DNA from: Methylocystis suflitae
Lineage (GTDB): Bacteria > Pseudomonadota > Alphaproteobacteria > Rhizobiales > Beijerinckiaceae
Length of the DNA: 40,371 nucleotides
Assembly: GCF_024448135.1 (NCBI RefSeq)
Contig: NZ_JAMRYX010000194.1
Location: 1-40,371 of the forward strand
Reading direction: 5' to 3'
Shown here: in pieces, positions 1 through 8,098 of the stretch
Layout of the letters: the number at the start of each line of letters is the position of its first letter
How positions within the stretch are numbered: the first letter of the stretch is position 1
Program-made: the position numbers and the translations under genes
Notes under the pieces: generated by a model
Told to the model about the DNA's origin: nothing
The model's database searches: none
Seen by the model: the letters and a program-made list of their open reading frames with translations, nothing else

Positions 1-239
1 GTGGGTCCGGGCTTTTCGCGAAAACAAGAGAGCAATTGCCTGTCGCTATAGCGCGTGGGTTGGCTTGTTGCGGTCGAACAGGGGCCTTCGGGCGCTGGGG
101 TGATCGGGAGCGAAGGGCTTAAAGCGATGCGGTCGGCGGGATCTCCGCCGTCCGGGCGCCGGCGGCGGGAAGGCCTGCCGGAGGCCATAAGGAAAGAACT
201 CGGGCTTTACGGGTTCGAGAAACACCAAGGAGAAGAGTG
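1..239 (+). other. pmoC-pmoA intergenic spacer with two small hairpins
   Basis: I recognise no coding sequence here, and none of the three forward frames at the extreme left reads as the end of PmoC. Two stem-loops are visible. One is CGGCGG-gatct-CCGCCG at 134-150. The other is GGCCT-gccgg-AGGCC at 172-186, about 50 bases before pmoA. Neither has a T-run, so they look like mRNA processing or stability elements within a pmoCAB transcript rather than terminators. This assumes pmoC lies just upstream, as in other methanotrophs. A 61-codon open frame crosses the spacer but resembles nothing I know. Confidence 0.6.
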
Positions 240-998
240 ATGTCACAATCGAAAAGCGGGGGGGCGGTCGGTCCGTTCAACTCCGTCGCCGAGGCGGCGG
301 GTTGCGTTCAGACGGTCGACTGGATGCTTCTTGTTCTTCTGTTCTTCGCCGTTCTTGGCGGCTACCACGTCCACTTCATGCTGACGGCGGGCGACTGGGA
401 CTTCTGGGTTGACTGGAAGGATCGTCGTATGTGGCCGACGGTCGTGCCGATTCTCGGCGTGACCTTCTGCGCCGCGGCGCAGGCGTTCTGGTGGGTGAAC
501 TTCCGTCTGCCGTTCGGCGCGGTGTTCGCGGCTCTCGGCCTTCTGATTGGCGAGTGGATCAACCGCTACGTCAACTTCTGGGGCTGGACCTACTTCCCGA
601 TCAGCCTTGTGTTCCCGTCCGCTCTGATCGTTCCGGCGATCTGGCTTGACGTGATCCTGCTTCTGTCGGGCTCCTATGTGATCACGGCGATTGTTGGTTC
701 GCTGGGCTGGGGTCTGTTGTTCTACCCGAACAACTGGCCGGCGATTGCGGCGTTCCACCAGGCGACGGAGCAGCATGGTCAGCTGATGACGCTTGCGGAT
801 CTGATCGGCTTCCACTTCGTCCGCACGTCGATGCCGGAATATATCCGCATGGTCGAGCGCGGCACGCTGCGCACCTTCGGTAAGGACGTTGTGCCGGTTG
901 CGGCGTTCTTCTCGGGCTTCGTGTCGATGATGGTTTACTTCCTGTGGTGGTTCATGGGTCGTTGGTATTCGACGACCAAGATCATCGACACGATCTAA
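240..998 (+). CDS. pmoA: Particulate methane monooxygenase subunit PmoA (beta)
   Basis: This is the integral membrane beta subunit of particulate methane monooxygenase, which oxidises methane to methanol in the intracytoplasmic membranes. The 252-residue product is full length for the family. It starts MSQSKSGGAVGPFNS and contains the stretches GDWDFWVDWKDRRMWPT, NFWGWTYFPISLVFPS and MPEYIRMVERGTLRTFG, which I recognise from Methylocystis/Methylosinus PmoA; several hydrophobic segments lie between them. ATG at 240 is preferred over the adjacent GTG at 237 because AAGGAG (227-232) sits seven bases upstream of it. pmoB follows after a 159-base spacer containing a hairpin, so the two are probably cotranscribed with an off-window pmoC. 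The sequence fits the conventional, low-affinity pmoA1 type rather than the divergent pmoA2, though this is from memory rather than alignment. Confidence 0.98.
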   Translation: MSQSKSGGAVGPFNSVAEAAGCVQTVDWMLLVLLFFAVLGGYHVHFMLTAGDWDFWVDWKDRRMWPTVVPILGVTFCAAAQAFWWVNFRLPFGAVFAALGLLIGEWINRYVNFWGWTYFPISLVFPSALIVPAIWLDVILLLSGSYVITAIVGSLGWGLLFYPNNWPAIAAFHQATEQHGQLMTLADLIGFHFVRTSMPEYIRMVERGTLRTFGKDVVPVAAFFSGFVSMMVYFLWWFMGRWYSTTKIIDTI

Positions 999-1013
999 GC
1001 ATTGTCGCGGGCT

Positions 1014-1034
1014 GCGGCGCTGAACGGGCGCCGC
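1014..1034 (+). other. Hairpin in the pmoA-pmoB spacer
   Basis: GCGGCGC (1014-1020) pairs perfectly with GCGCCGC (1028-1034) around a seven-base loop, 15 bases after the pmoA stop codon. There is no following T-run, so it is unlikely to be an efficient intrinsic terminator. A role in transcript processing or in setting the pmoA to pmoB ratio is inference. Confidence 0.5.
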
Positions 1035-1157
1035 GGCGGCCAGCAAGCAAGAAGAGCGGCGGGCTGTGAGCTTTTGAAGGCTTAGGTCCGCTGCGAGAGA
1101 CAAGACCGGTTGGCGCGCGAGGCGGCGGCCGGGAAGAGGAACCTGGGAGGTTTATCG

Positions 1158-2420
1158 ATGAAAAAGTTCGTCAAGCTCGCCGCGATTGGCGCGGCGGCGG
1201 CTGTGGCGGCGACCCTGGGAGCTGTTGCTCCTGCGTCGGCGCACGGCGAAAAGTCTCAGCAGGCGTTTCTTCGGATGCGCACGTTGAACTGGTATGACGT
1301 TCAGTGGTCGAAGACGACGGTGAACGTCAATGAAGAGATGGTGCTGTCGGGCAAGATCCATGTGTTCTCGGCCTGGCCGCAGGCGGTCGCCAATCCGCGC
1401 GTGTCGTTCCTGAACGCCGGCGAGCCCGGTCCGGTTCTGGTTCGTACGGCGCAGTTCATCGGCGAGCAGTTTGCGCCGCGTTCGGTGTCGCTTGTTCCCG
1501 GCAACGACTACGCCTTCTCCATCAACCTTCGCGGTCGTCGCGCGGGCCGTTGGCACGTTCATGCGCAGGTCAACGTCGAGGGCGGCGGTCCGATCATCGG
1601 CCCCGGCCAGTGGATCGAGATCAAGGGCGACATGAAGGACTTCACCGATCCGGTGACGTTGCTTGATGGCTCGACGGTCGACCTCGAGACCTACGGCATC
1701 AGCCGCGTTTACGCGTGGCATCTGCCGTGGCTTGCGGTTGGCGCGGCGTGGATCCTGTTCTGGTTCGTCCGCAAGGGCATCATCGCTTCGTATCTCCGTG
1801 TCGCCACCGGCAAGGTTGACGAGCAGGTGACCGACGACGACAAGCGGATCGGCGCGATTGTGCTGGCGTTGACCATTCTGGCGACGATCGTCGGCTACGC
1901 TGTGACGAACTCGACCTTCCCGCGCACGATCCCGCTTCAGGCGGGCTTGCAGAAGCCTCTGACGCCGCTCGTTACGGACGGCACGGCGGGCGTCGGCAAG
2001 GAGCGCGTGACGGCCGATCTGAACGGCGGCGTCTACAAGGTTCCTGGCCGTGAGCTGACGATCAACGTCAAGGTCACGAACACGACCTCCGAGCCGCTTC
2101 GCCTTGGCGAATATACGGCGGCCGGCCTGCGCTTCCTGAACCCTGACGTGTTCACGACGAAGCCCGACTTCCCGGACTATCTGTTGGCGGATCGCGGTCT
2201 GTCGACGGACCCGACGCCGATCGCGCCGGGCGAGACGAAGGAAATCGCCGTGAAGGTGCAGGACGCGCGTTGGGACATCGAGCGTCTGTCTGACCTGGCT
2301 TACGACACCGACAGCCAGATCGGCGGCCTCTTGATGTTCTTCTCGCCGACGGGTCGCCGCTTCGCGGCCGAAATCGGCGGACCGGTCATTCCGAAGTTCG
2401 TCGCCGGCGATATGCCCTAA
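1158..2420 (+). CDS. pmoB: Particulate methane monooxygenase subunit PmoB (alpha)
   Basis: This is the copper-binding alpha subunit of pMMO, largely periplasmic. The 420-residue precursor has a signal peptide (MKKFVK, hydrophobic core, APASA) predicted to be cut before His29. His29 then becomes the mature N-terminus and, with His133 and His135 in the RWHVHAQ motif, makes the known copper site of the family. An N-terminal cupredoxin domain is followed by two membrane segments near residues 191-211 and 231-252, then a C-terminal cupredoxin domain. The start at 1158 is chosen because GGAGG (1146-1150) precedes it and the signal peptide begins there; an upstream in-frame start at 1110 would add 16 unsupported residues. 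A strong terminator follows 27 bases after the stop, closing the operon. No pmoD-like gene is attached. Confidence 0.98.
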   Translation: MKKFVKLAAIGAAAAVAATLGAVAPASAHGEKSQQAFLRMRTLNWYDVQWSKTTVNVNEEMVLSGKIHVFSAWPQAVANPRVSFLNAGEPGPVLVRTAQFIGEQFAPRSVSLVPGNDYAFSINLRGRRAGRWHVHAQVNVEGGGPIIGPGQWIEIKGDMKDFTDPVTLLDGSTVDLETYGISRVYAWHLPWLAVGAAWILFWFVRKGIIASYLRVATGKVDEQVTDDDKRIGAIVLALTILATIVGYAVTNSTFPRTIPLQAGLQKPLTPLVTDGTAGVGKERVTADLNGGVYKVPGRELTINVKVTNTTSEPLRLGEYTAAGLRFLNPDVFTTKPDFPDYLLADRGLSTDPTPIAPGETKEIAVKVQDARWDIERLSDLAYDTDSQIGGLLMFFSPTGRRFAAEIGGPVIPKFVAGDMP

Positions 2421-2446
2421 GCGATACTGACGAATTGAAATAAAAG

Positions 2447-2478
2447 CCCCCGGCCCAAAAGGCCGGGGGTTTTCTTTT
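2447..2478 (+). terminator. Rho-independent terminator of the pmo operon
   Basis: A nine-base perfect stem, CCCCCGGCC (2447-2455) with GGCCGGGGG (2461-2469), encloses the loop CAAAA. TTTTCTTTT follows directly. It lies 27 bases after the pmoB stop and is the best intrinsic terminator in the window. Confidence 0.93.
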
Positions 2479-2614
2479 GCAGTGGCCTTGCGATCCGCCG
2501 GGATGCGCGGCTTACAATTCGACGGGATGCGCGGGCTGTCCCGAATCGCTTCCAGGCGCAGCAAATTGGCGCCTCGCGGCAAATTTGAAATGTGACAGCG
2601 TTCGCGCCCTTCCC

Positions 2615-2670
2615 ACCCTTGGCGCACTTCGAACCCTTGACGCGCTTCGAACCCTTGGCGCCCTTGGCGC
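2615..2670 (+). repeat. Short tandem repeat, 18-base unit, about 2.5 copies plus a degenerate copy
   Basis: Two adjacent 18-base units, ACCCTTGGCGCACTTCGA (2615-2632) and ACCCTTGACGCGCTTCGA (2633-2650), differ at two positions. A partial ACCCTTGGCGC and a further CCTTGGCGC follow. The repeat lies in the noncoding gap between the pmo terminator and the nicO promoter. It could be read in one frame as a hexapeptide repeat, but that frame has no credible start or homology. Confidence 0.7.
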
Positions 2671-2704
2671 CGTGCTGCTTCTATTTCTCTGTTTCTACTG
2701 GCGC

Positions 2705-2733
2705 TTGTTTCATAAAGCGACGCTCACTATAAA
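2705..2733 (+). promoter_or_regulatory. Predicted sigma-70 promoter for the nicO-type gene at 2846
   Basis: TTGTTT (2705-2710) and TATAAA (2728-2733) are separated by exactly 17 bases. They lie in an unusually AT-rich patch between the pmo terminator and the first Ni/Co transporter gene. The expected transcript start near 2740 leaves a leader of about 105 bases. I see no recognisable riboswitch in the leader. Confidence 0.65.
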
Positions 2734-2845
2734 ATACGGGGGTTAAGGCTGCCTCGTGACCGGCGGAGCATTCGAGCGCCGCCGAGAGAGGCCGCGCCCC
2801 TTCCATCGCCTCGGCATAGCGGCTGAGGAGCCCACGGCGAACACG

Positions 2846-3784
2846 ATGTCCGACCTCTCCGAAGTCTTTCGCGCCGGCGCGGCGAACGCTTGGATTTTTG
2901 CGCCGAGCGCGGTGGCCTTGGGCGCGCTGCACGGACTCGAGCCGGGCCACTCGAAGACGATGATGGCGGCGTTCATCGTCGCGGTTCGCGGCACGGTGGC
3001 GCAAGCGGTGCTGCTCGGCGTCGCGGCGACAATTTCCCATACGGCGATCGTCTGGGCCGTGGCGCTGACCGGGCTTTATCTCGGCGCGCAACTGAACGTC
3101 GAAGCGAACGAACCCTATCTGCAGATTATCTCTGGCGCGCTGATCATCGCCGTCGCTGTTTGGATGATGTGGCGAAGCTGGCGCGATATCGCCGCCAGAG
3201 GAGCCGTGACGGCGCCCGCGCATGAGAGCGGACGGCTTCCGGCCGGCGCCAGTGCGGCGCATGGCCACTCGCATAGCGGCGCCCATGTTCACGGCGATGT
3301 TCACGCCCATGTCCACGGCGATGTTCACACCCATGACGGCGGCGTGCCGCATAGCCATCAGGAAGAGGAGTTCGAGAGCGAACTCCTCGACGTCGATCCC
3401 ACTGTCTATGCTGACGCGCATGAGCGCGAACATGCGTTGGATATCGAGCGGCGCTTCGCCAGTCGCCGGGTGACGACCGGACAGATCATTCTCTTCGGCC
3501 TGACCGGCGGGCTCATCCCCTGTCCCGCCTCGATCACCGTGCTTCTGCTTTGCTTGCAGGTCGGCCGCATCGGGCTCGGGGCGCTGCTCGTGCTCTGCTT
3601 CAGCGTCGGTCTGGCGCTGACCCTCGTGCTTGTCGGGGTGGCGGCGGCGCTCGGCATGCGTCACGCCGCGTCGCGCTGGCCAGGGTTGGAAGTGCTGGCG
3701 ACCCGCGCCCCCTATGTTTCAGGCGCGATCGTCGCCGCGGTCGGCGCCTATACGATCGCAATGGGCGCAGCCGCGCTGGGGTAA
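2846..3784 (+). CDS. RcnA/NicO-family nickel/cobalt transporter with histidine-rich loop
   Basis: The product is a polytopic membrane protein of 312 residues, probably a Ni(II)/Co(II) exporter of the RcnA branch. The family motif HGLEPGHSKT (His29, His35) is in the first hydrophobic segment, and GLIPCPAS (near residues 222-229) marks the second half. Between them is a cytoplasmic or periplasmic linker, residues 139-171, holding twelve histidines, followed by an acidic stretch. This linker is built from a short HVHGDVH duplication that is also visible in the DNA. I start at ATG 2846, which gives the normal RcnA N-terminus after a purine-rich GAGGAG about 15 bases upstream; the open frame extends to GTG 2756 without family resemblance. 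It has its own promoter and converges on the SDR gene, with two bases between the stops. The transport direction (export versus uptake) is inferred from the His-rich loop. Confidence 0.85.
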   Translation: MSDLSEVFRAGAANAWIFAPSAVALGALHGLEPGHSKTMMAAFIVAVRGTVAQAVLLGVAATISHTAIVWAVALTGLYLGAQLNVEANEPYLQIISGALIIAVAVWMMWRSWRDIAARGAVTAPAHESGRLPAGASAAHGHSHSGAHVHGDVHAHVHGDVHTHDGGVPHSHQEEEFESELLDVDPTVYADAHEREHALDIERRFASRRVTTGQIILFGLTGGLIPCPASITVLLLCLQVGRIGLGALLVLCFSVGLALTLVLVGVAAALGMRHAASRWPGLEVLATRAPYVSGAIVAAVGAYTIAMGAAALG

Positions 3785-3786
3785 TG

Positions 3787-4674
3787 TTATTTGCCGAGGT
3801 GAAACGCCGACTTCGTCACCTTTGCGCTGATCGGCGCGTCGAGGAAAAAGTCGAGCACGGCGTCAACCCTGGGATCGACGGCGTAGGTCGAAAAGTCGGT
3901 CATGCCTTCTTCCGCCAGAACGCCTACGTCGATGAAGAAATTGCCGCTGCAGCTCTTTGCGGGACGAACGAGAATGGCGTGCGCGGCGTCCGCCACGATC
4001 TCGGGCTTTCGGGACCGGCGCAGCAGTTCGTCGCCGCCGAGAAGATTGCCGACGGCGGCTGTCGCGATCGCGGTCTCCGGCCACAGCGAATTCACGGCGA
4101 CGCCGTCGGGCGCCAGATCCCTCGCGAGGCCGAGCGTCACAAGGCTCATCCCATATTTCGACATTGTGTAGGCGAGGTTGGGAGAAAACCACTTCGGGTT
4201 CAGGTCCAGCGGCGGCGACAGCGTTAGAATGTGCGGATTGTCGGATTGGCGCAGATGCGGCAGCGCCGCCTTGCAGCACAGATAGGTCCCGCGCGCGTTG
4301 ATCTGATGCATCAAGTCGAAGCGCTTCATCTCGAGCGCGTCGATCCCGCGCAGATCGATGGCGCTGGCGTTGTTGACGAGGATGTCGATCCCGCCGAAGC
4401 AGGATGCGGCCTGACTGACCGCCGCCTCGACCTGATCGTCGAAGCGAATGTCGCAGGGCACGGCGAGCGCCTGTCCGCCCGCCGCTTCGATCTCCGCCGC
4501 CGCCGTGTAGATCGTGCCCGGAATTCTCGGGTTTTCGGTCACGCTCTTTGCCGCGATGACGACATTCGCGCCGTCGCGCGCGGCGCGCATCGCGATGGCG
4601 AGGCCGATTCCTCGGCTCGCGCCGGTGATGAAGAGCGTCTTGCCGGCGAGCGAGCGCGTCGATGTCGGCGTCAT
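3787..4674 (-). CDS. Short-chain dehydrogenase/reductase, HSDL2-like
   Basis: This is a cytoplasmic NAD(P)-dependent oxidoreductase of the classical SDR fold, 295 residues. Visible motifs are the cofactor glycine motif TGASRGIG (17-24), NNAS (101-104), and a catalytic set of probably Ser153, Tyr169 and Lys173 in AYTMSK. The spacing and the SPPLDLNPKWF segment before the catalytic Tyr resemble the hydroxysteroid dehydrogenase-like 2 / citronellal dehydrogenase group rather than FabG. The substrate is unknown. It lies 43 bases downstream of copA on the same strand, so it is probably the last gene of a methyltransferase-copA-SDR transcript. A role connected with copper is not evident from its sequence. 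Confidence 0.85.
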   Translation of the reverse strand: MTPTSTRSLAGKTLFITGASRGIGLAIAMRAARDGANVVIAAKSVTENPRIPGTIYTAAAEIEAAGGQALAVPCDIRFDDQVEAAVSQAASCFGGIDILVNNASAIDLRGIDALEMKRFDLMHQINARGTYLCCKAALPHLRQSDNPHILTLSPPLDLNPKWFSPNLAYTMSKYGMSLVTLGLARDLAPDGVAVNSLWPETAIATAAVGNLLGGDELLRRSRKPEIVADAAHAILVRPAKSCSGNFFIDVGVLAEEGMTDFSTYAVDPRVDAVLDFFLDAPISAKVTKSAFHLGK

Positions 4675-4717
4675 GGCGCGCTCCCCCCGTCATACGTCAT
4701 GGAAAGCGCGCGCCGCC

Positions 4718-4921
4718 TCACGCGGCGACCTGCGCCGGATAGCCCGCTTCGCTGATCGCCTTGGCGAGCGCCTGGGCGTCTTTCGGCGCCGGGGTGACGT
4801 CGACCTTTCCGGTGGCGAGATCGACTTTGACGTCGGCGTTCGGCTCCACGGCTTGCACCGCCTTGGTGACATGCTTCACGCACATATTGCAGGTCATGTC
4901 TTGCACATTGAATGTGGTCAT
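4718..4921 (-). CDS. copZ: CopZ-like copper chaperone, nested in frame at the 3' end of copA
   Basis: The last 67 codons of copA, read from an internal ATG at 4921, encode a complete heavy-metal-associated domain: [18 protein letters not shown], with Cys11 and Cys14 as copper ligands, ending [13 protein letters not shown]. This is the length and shape of a free-standing CopZ chaperone, which delivers Cu(I) to CopA. A perfect AAGGAGG lies five bases before the ATG (plus-strand 4927-4933), inside the KETKEEA linker codons. Family knowledge: copZ often follows copA as a separate gene, and E. coli makes a small chaperone from copA by frameshifting. Inference: the domain is made both as a fusion and as a free protein by internal initiation, or the gene fusion is recent. 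Expression of the free form has not been shown. Confidence 0.6.
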   Translation of the reverse strand: MTTFNVQDMTCNMCVKHVTKAVQAVEPNADVKVDLATGKVDVTPAPKDAQALAKAISEAGYPAQVAA

Positions 4922-7471
4922 TGCTTCCTCCTTAGTTTCCTTATCCGCCGCTTCCGGTTCGATCGGCGTCTCTTGCGCGCCGTCGTCGGCGCTTGCGATG
5001 ACCGGTGCCTTGAAACGACGCAGGCGCAGCGCATTGGTCAGCACGAAAACGCTCGACAACGCCATGGCCGCCGCGCCGAACATCGGCGAGAGCAGCATGC
5101 CGTTGACGGGATAGAGCGCGCCCGCCGCGACCGGTATGAGCACGACATTATAGCCGAACGCCCAGAACAAATTCTGCTGGATGTTGCGCATCGTCGCGCG
5201 CGAGATTGCGAGCGCCGACGGCACCTTGCCGAGATCGCCCGACATCAGCACGACGTCGGCGGCTTCGATCGCAATGTCGGTTCCCGTGCCGATGGCGATT
5301 CCGGCGTCGGCGGCGGCGAGCGCCGGCGCGTCATTGACGCCGTCGCCGACGAAAGCGATCCTGTTGTTTTCCCGCAGGCGCTCGAGCGTCGCGACCTTGC
5401 CGTCGGGAAGGACGCCGGCGACGACCTCGTCAATCCCTAGTCTCCGCGCGATGGCTTTCGCCGTGCGCGCGTCATCGCCAGTGATCATCGCGGTTTTCAC
5501 GCCGAGCGAATGGAGCGCGTCGATTGCGGCGCGGCTCGTCGGCTTCAGATCGTCGGCGACGGAGAGTATGGCGCCTAGCTTCCCGTCGACCGCGACGTAA
5601 AGCGGCGTCTTGCCTTCCTCGGCGAGCCTCTGGGCGTCCTGCGCGAAGGGCGAAGCGTCGAGGCCAAGCGACGCCATGAAGCGCTCGGCGCCGATGGCGA
5701 TGCGCTTGCGGTCGACGATTCCGGTGACCCCCATGCCCGCCACGGATTTGAACTCGGCGCAAGGCGAAAGCGAAAGGTCAGCGGCCTTGGCCGCGACGAC
5801 CAGCGCCGCGCCCACGGGATGTTCGGACTGCGCCTCGACGCTCGCGGCAAGCCGCAGCAGCTCGTTCTCCTGCTGGCCGGGCGTCGCGACGAGATCGGTC
5901 AGGCGCGGCTTGCCATACGTAAGCGTGCCGGTTTTATCGAAGGCGATGAGACTGACGTCGCGCAGCGTCTGCAGGGCTTCGCCCTTGCGAAACAGCACGC
6001 CGAGTTCCGCCGCCCGGCCTGTTCCCGTCATGATCGCCGCCGGCGTCGCCAGCCCCATGGCGCAGGGGCAGGCGATGATGAGCACGGCGACCGCATTGAC
6101 CAGCGCATAGGTCAGACGCGGCTCCGGACCGATCAGCATCCAGACGACGAAGGTCAGCGCCGCGACGGCGAAAACAGCCGGGACGAAGACGGCGGTGACG
6201 CGGTCGACCATCGCCTGAATCGGCAGCTTGGCGCCCTGCGCCTGCTCGACCATGCGGATGATGCCGGCGAGCGTCGTATCCGCGCCGACGCGGGTGGCGC
6301 GAAACGAAAAGGCGCCGGAGCCGTTGACGGTCGCCCCGGTGACCGCGGCGCCTGGCCGCTTGGCGACGGGCGCCGGCTCGCCGGTGACCATCGACTCATC
6401 GACATGGGACGAGCCCTGCGTGACGACGCCGTCGGTCGGAATGCGCTCGCCCGGCCGCACCAGAACGATGTCGCCGACGCGCACGTCGTCGATGTCGACG
6501 TCGACGGTCGCGCCGTCGCGCTCGACGCGGGCGGTTTTCGGCTGAAGCCGCGCGAGCGCGCGGATCGCCTCCGACGTGCGGCCCTTGGCGCGCGCCTCGA
6601 GATAGCGGCCAAACAGGATGAGGGTGACGATGACGACCGCCGCTTCATAATAGACATGCACGGAGCCCGCCGGCAGCACGCTGGGCGCAAAGGTCGCGAC
6701 GACCGAATAGAGATAGGCGCTGAGCGTGCCGGTGGCGACAAGCGCGTTCATGTCGGGCTGGCGCCGCAACAGGGAGGGAATCCCCTTGAGGAAGAAAACG
6801 AGGCCCGGCCCGAACAGCACGACGCTGGCGAGCAGGAAGGAAATCTCGCGGATCCTCTCCTCGCCGATCACGCTCATCGTCCAGTGATGGACGACGGGAA
6901 TGAGATGCCCGCCCATTTCGACCACGAAGATCGGCGCCGTCAGAATGGCGGCGACGATGAGGCGGAAGCGCAGCGTGCGCATCTCCTCCTCACGTCGCAT
7001 CCTCTCGCGATCGGCGCCGCCCGAATCGGTTTCGATCGCTCGCGGCTCATAGCCGGCCTGTGAAATCGCCCGGCGCAGGCGGTCTGTCAGGCCAGGCCCG
7101 GCCAGCGCGCGCACGGTCGCGCGTTCGGTCGCGAGATTGACTTTCGCCTGGAGCACGCCTGGAACGGCGCCGAGCGCCTTTTCGACATGCGAGACGCAGG
7201 AGGCGCAGGTCATGCCGCCAACGCCAATCTCAATCGTCTCGACGACCGCCTCGTAGCCAGCGTCCGAGACCGAATTTACGAGTTGCGTGAGACTCGCTCC
7301 CGGCGCCAGCGAAACCTCCGCCCGTTCAGTCGCGAGATTGACGCTGGCGGCGTTAACGCCCGGCGTATGCGCAAGCGCCTTCTCGACATGCGATACGCAG
7401 GAGGCGCAGGTCATGCCTCGGACGGTGAAGTCGAGGCGTTCGCCGCCCGGTAAAGGAGTTTGAGCGTTCAT
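4718..7471 (-). CDS. copA: Copper-translocating P1B-type ATPase CopA with fused C-terminal CopZ-like domain
   Basis: CopA pumps Cu(I) out of the cytoplasm. The 917-residue product has two N-terminal heavy-metal-associated domains with CASC motifs (Cys22/Cys25, Cys89/Cys92) and eight predicted membrane segments. Other motifs are the actuator TGE (363-365), the copper-site CPC (468-470), phosphorylation Asp512 in DKTGTLT, SEHP (549-552) and GDGVND (709-714). [15 protein letters not shown] in the last membrane helix is typical of Cu(I) pumps. Unusually, a third metal-binding domain (CNMC, Cys861/Cys864) follows after a roughly 30-residue acidic linker, and it carries its own ribosome binding site; see the nested copZ entry. 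The start at 7471 is preferred because the longer frame to 7591 overlaps the upstream methyltransferase gene and adds no family sequence. It sits 37 bases behind that gene, so they form one operon. Confidence 0.95.
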   Translation of the reverse strand: MNAQTPLPGGERLDFTVRGMTCASCVSHVEKALAHTPGVNAASVNLATERAEVSLAPGASLTQLVNSVSDAGYEAVVETIEIGVGGMTCASCVSHVEKALGAVPGVLQAKVNLATERATVRALAGPGLTDRLRRAISQAGYEPRAIETDSGGADRERMRREEEMRTLRFRLIVAAILTAPIFVVEMGGHLIPVVHHWTMSVIGEERIREISFLLASVVLFGPGLVFFLKGIPSLLRRQPDMNALVATGTLSAYLYSVVATFAPSVLPAGSVHVYYEAAVVIVTLILFGRYLEARAKGRTSEAIRALARLQPKTARVERDGATVDVDIDDVRVGDIVLVRPGERIPTDGVVTQGSSHVDESMVTGEPAPVAKRPGAAVTGATVNGSGAFSFRATRVGADTTLAGIIRMVEQAQGAKLPIQAMVDRVTAVFVPAVFAVAALTFVVWMLIGPEPRLTYALVNAVAVLIIACPCAMGLATPAAIMTGTGRAAELGVLFRKGEALQTLRDVSLIAFDKTGTLTYGKPRLTDLVATPGQQENELLRLAASVEAQSEHPVGAALVVAAKAADLSLSPCAEFKSVAGMGVTGIVDRKRIAIGAERFMASLGLDASPFAQDAQRLAEEGKTPLYVAVDGKLGAILSVADDLKPTSRAAIDALHSLGVKTAMITGDDARTAKAIARRLGIDEVVAGVLPDGKVATLERLRENNRIAFVGDGVNDAPALAAADAGIAIGTGTDIAIEAADVVLMSGDLGKVPSALAISRATMRNIQQNLFWAFGYNVVLIPVAAGALYPVNGMLLSPMFGAAAMALSSVFVLTNALRLRRFKAPVIASADDGAQETPIEPEAADKETKEEAMTTFNVQDMTCNMCVKHVTKAVQAVEPNADVKVDLATGKVDVTPAPKDAQALAKAISEAGYPAQVAA
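4927..4933 (-). promoter_or_regulatory. Strong internal Shine-Dalgarno for nested copZ
   Basis: On the minus strand this reads AAGGAGG, five bases before an in-frame ATG (4921-4919), while the copA frame stays open through it. It matches the anti-Shine-Dalgarno sequence better than the site in front of copA itself, where only a GAGGCGG-like stretch is seen. Confidence 0.7.
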
Positions 7472-7508
7472 ATTTGCCGCCTCATTCGCAACGCCCGCGC
7501 GCGTCAGT

Positions 7509-7994
7509 TTAAAGCCACCGCCGCGTGCGCGCCATATAGGACCGATAGTCGTCGCCAAATTTCCCAAGAAGATGCCGCTCTTCGGGCTCAATCGCCAGCT
7601 TCGTCAGCCCAAAAGCGAGAAGAGGCGTTAACAACAGCGTGAAGGGCGAGCCGAGGAACAGACCAAGTCCAAAGATCAGGGCGACATGAGACACATAGAT
7701 CGGATTGCGGGAAAAGCGGAACGGTCCCTCGGTCACGAGAAAGGACGCGGCGCGATGCGGCATGATCGTTGTTTGATGGCGCGAGAGGATGCGAAAGCAC
7801 CAGACGTCATTGGCCAGCGCGAGGACGACGATCGCGGCGCCGGCGAGCTGCGTCAGCGGGGAGGAAGCGCGATCGATGAGCGACGCCCCCGTCGTGGCGT
7901 CGAGCGCCAGTCCGGCGGCGAGCGTCAGTCCCATCAAAATCGGCGGCCAGGGAATGCGGGAAGGGGGCGCGTTTGCGCCGATCTGCGCGTTCAT
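7509..7994 (-). CDS. Isoprenylcysteine carboxyl methyltransferase/PEMT-like membrane methyltransferase
   Basis: This is a 161-residue integral membrane protein with about four hydrophobic segments. The C-terminal half has the family pattern [14 protein letters not shown], then [18 protein letters not shown] and RTRRWL. These are the SAM- and substrate-binding signatures of the ICMT/phospholipid methyltransferase superfamily. Bacterial members of this type are mostly of unknown substrate. It is the first gene of the minus-strand set with copA (37-base gap) and the SDR gene. Its upstream region is the 8035-8146 intergenic stretch holding two palindromes. Members of this family are often seen near metal resistance genes, but a direct role here is inference only. 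Confidence 0.8.
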   Translation of the reverse strand: MNAQIGANAPPSRIPWPPILMGLTLAAGLALDATTGASLIDRASSPLTQLAGAAIVVLALANDVWCFRILSRHQTTIMPHRAASFLVTEGPFRFSRNPIYVSHVALIFGLGLFLGSPFTLLLTPLLAFGLTKLAIEPEERHLLGKFGDDYRSYMARTRRWL

Positions 7995-8065
7995 CGCGGT
8001 TCCTATCGGTGGAAAACGCTTCTCTCTAGATCGCGGTTCGGGGCGCTCGTTTCAAGTGCGCCCTT

Positions 8066-8082
8066 GTCAAGCGCGACTTGAC
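8066..8082. promoter_or_regulatory. Palindrome 1: GTCAAG-N5-CTTGAC, candidate operator
   Basis: This is a perfect six-base inverted repeat with a five-base spacer (CGCGA), in the divergent region between the methyltransferase-copA operon and the zinc-finger/bio genes. An identical-arm copy lies 33 bases downstream. On the minus strand the arm reads as TTGACA, a consensus -35, but no -10 is found at a normal distance. A dimeric regulator site is the likeliest reading. Confidence 0.55.
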
Positions 8083-8098
8083 GGCGGTCCTGCAGGCT

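Noticed and set aside
55..240. 61-codon frame in the pmoC-pmoA spacer
   Set aside because: It covers the hairpins of the spacer, has no Shine-Dalgarno and is composed of basic, GC-driven residues.
1152..2627. 491-codon minus-strand frame opposite pmoB
   Set aside because: It is a mirror frame of a real gene caused by high GC; its product is Arg-rich with no recognisable domain. The same applies to other long frames opposite copA, fadD, the RND genes and hpnN.
2477..2746. 89-codon open frame after the pmo terminator
   Set aside because: It runs across a tandem repeat and a sigma-70 promoter, has no ribosome binding site and gives a low-complexity product without family resemblance.
2734..2845. 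Possible metal or cobalamin riboswitch in the nicO leader
   Set aside because: At about 105 bases it is too short for a cobalamin riboswitch and shows no B12-box or other conserved core that I can recognise; a covariance-model search would be decisive.
7472..7591. Longer copA N-terminus
   Set aside because: The 40 extra residues overlap the methyltransferase gene and show no family similarity; ATG 7471 directly precedes the first metal-binding domain.
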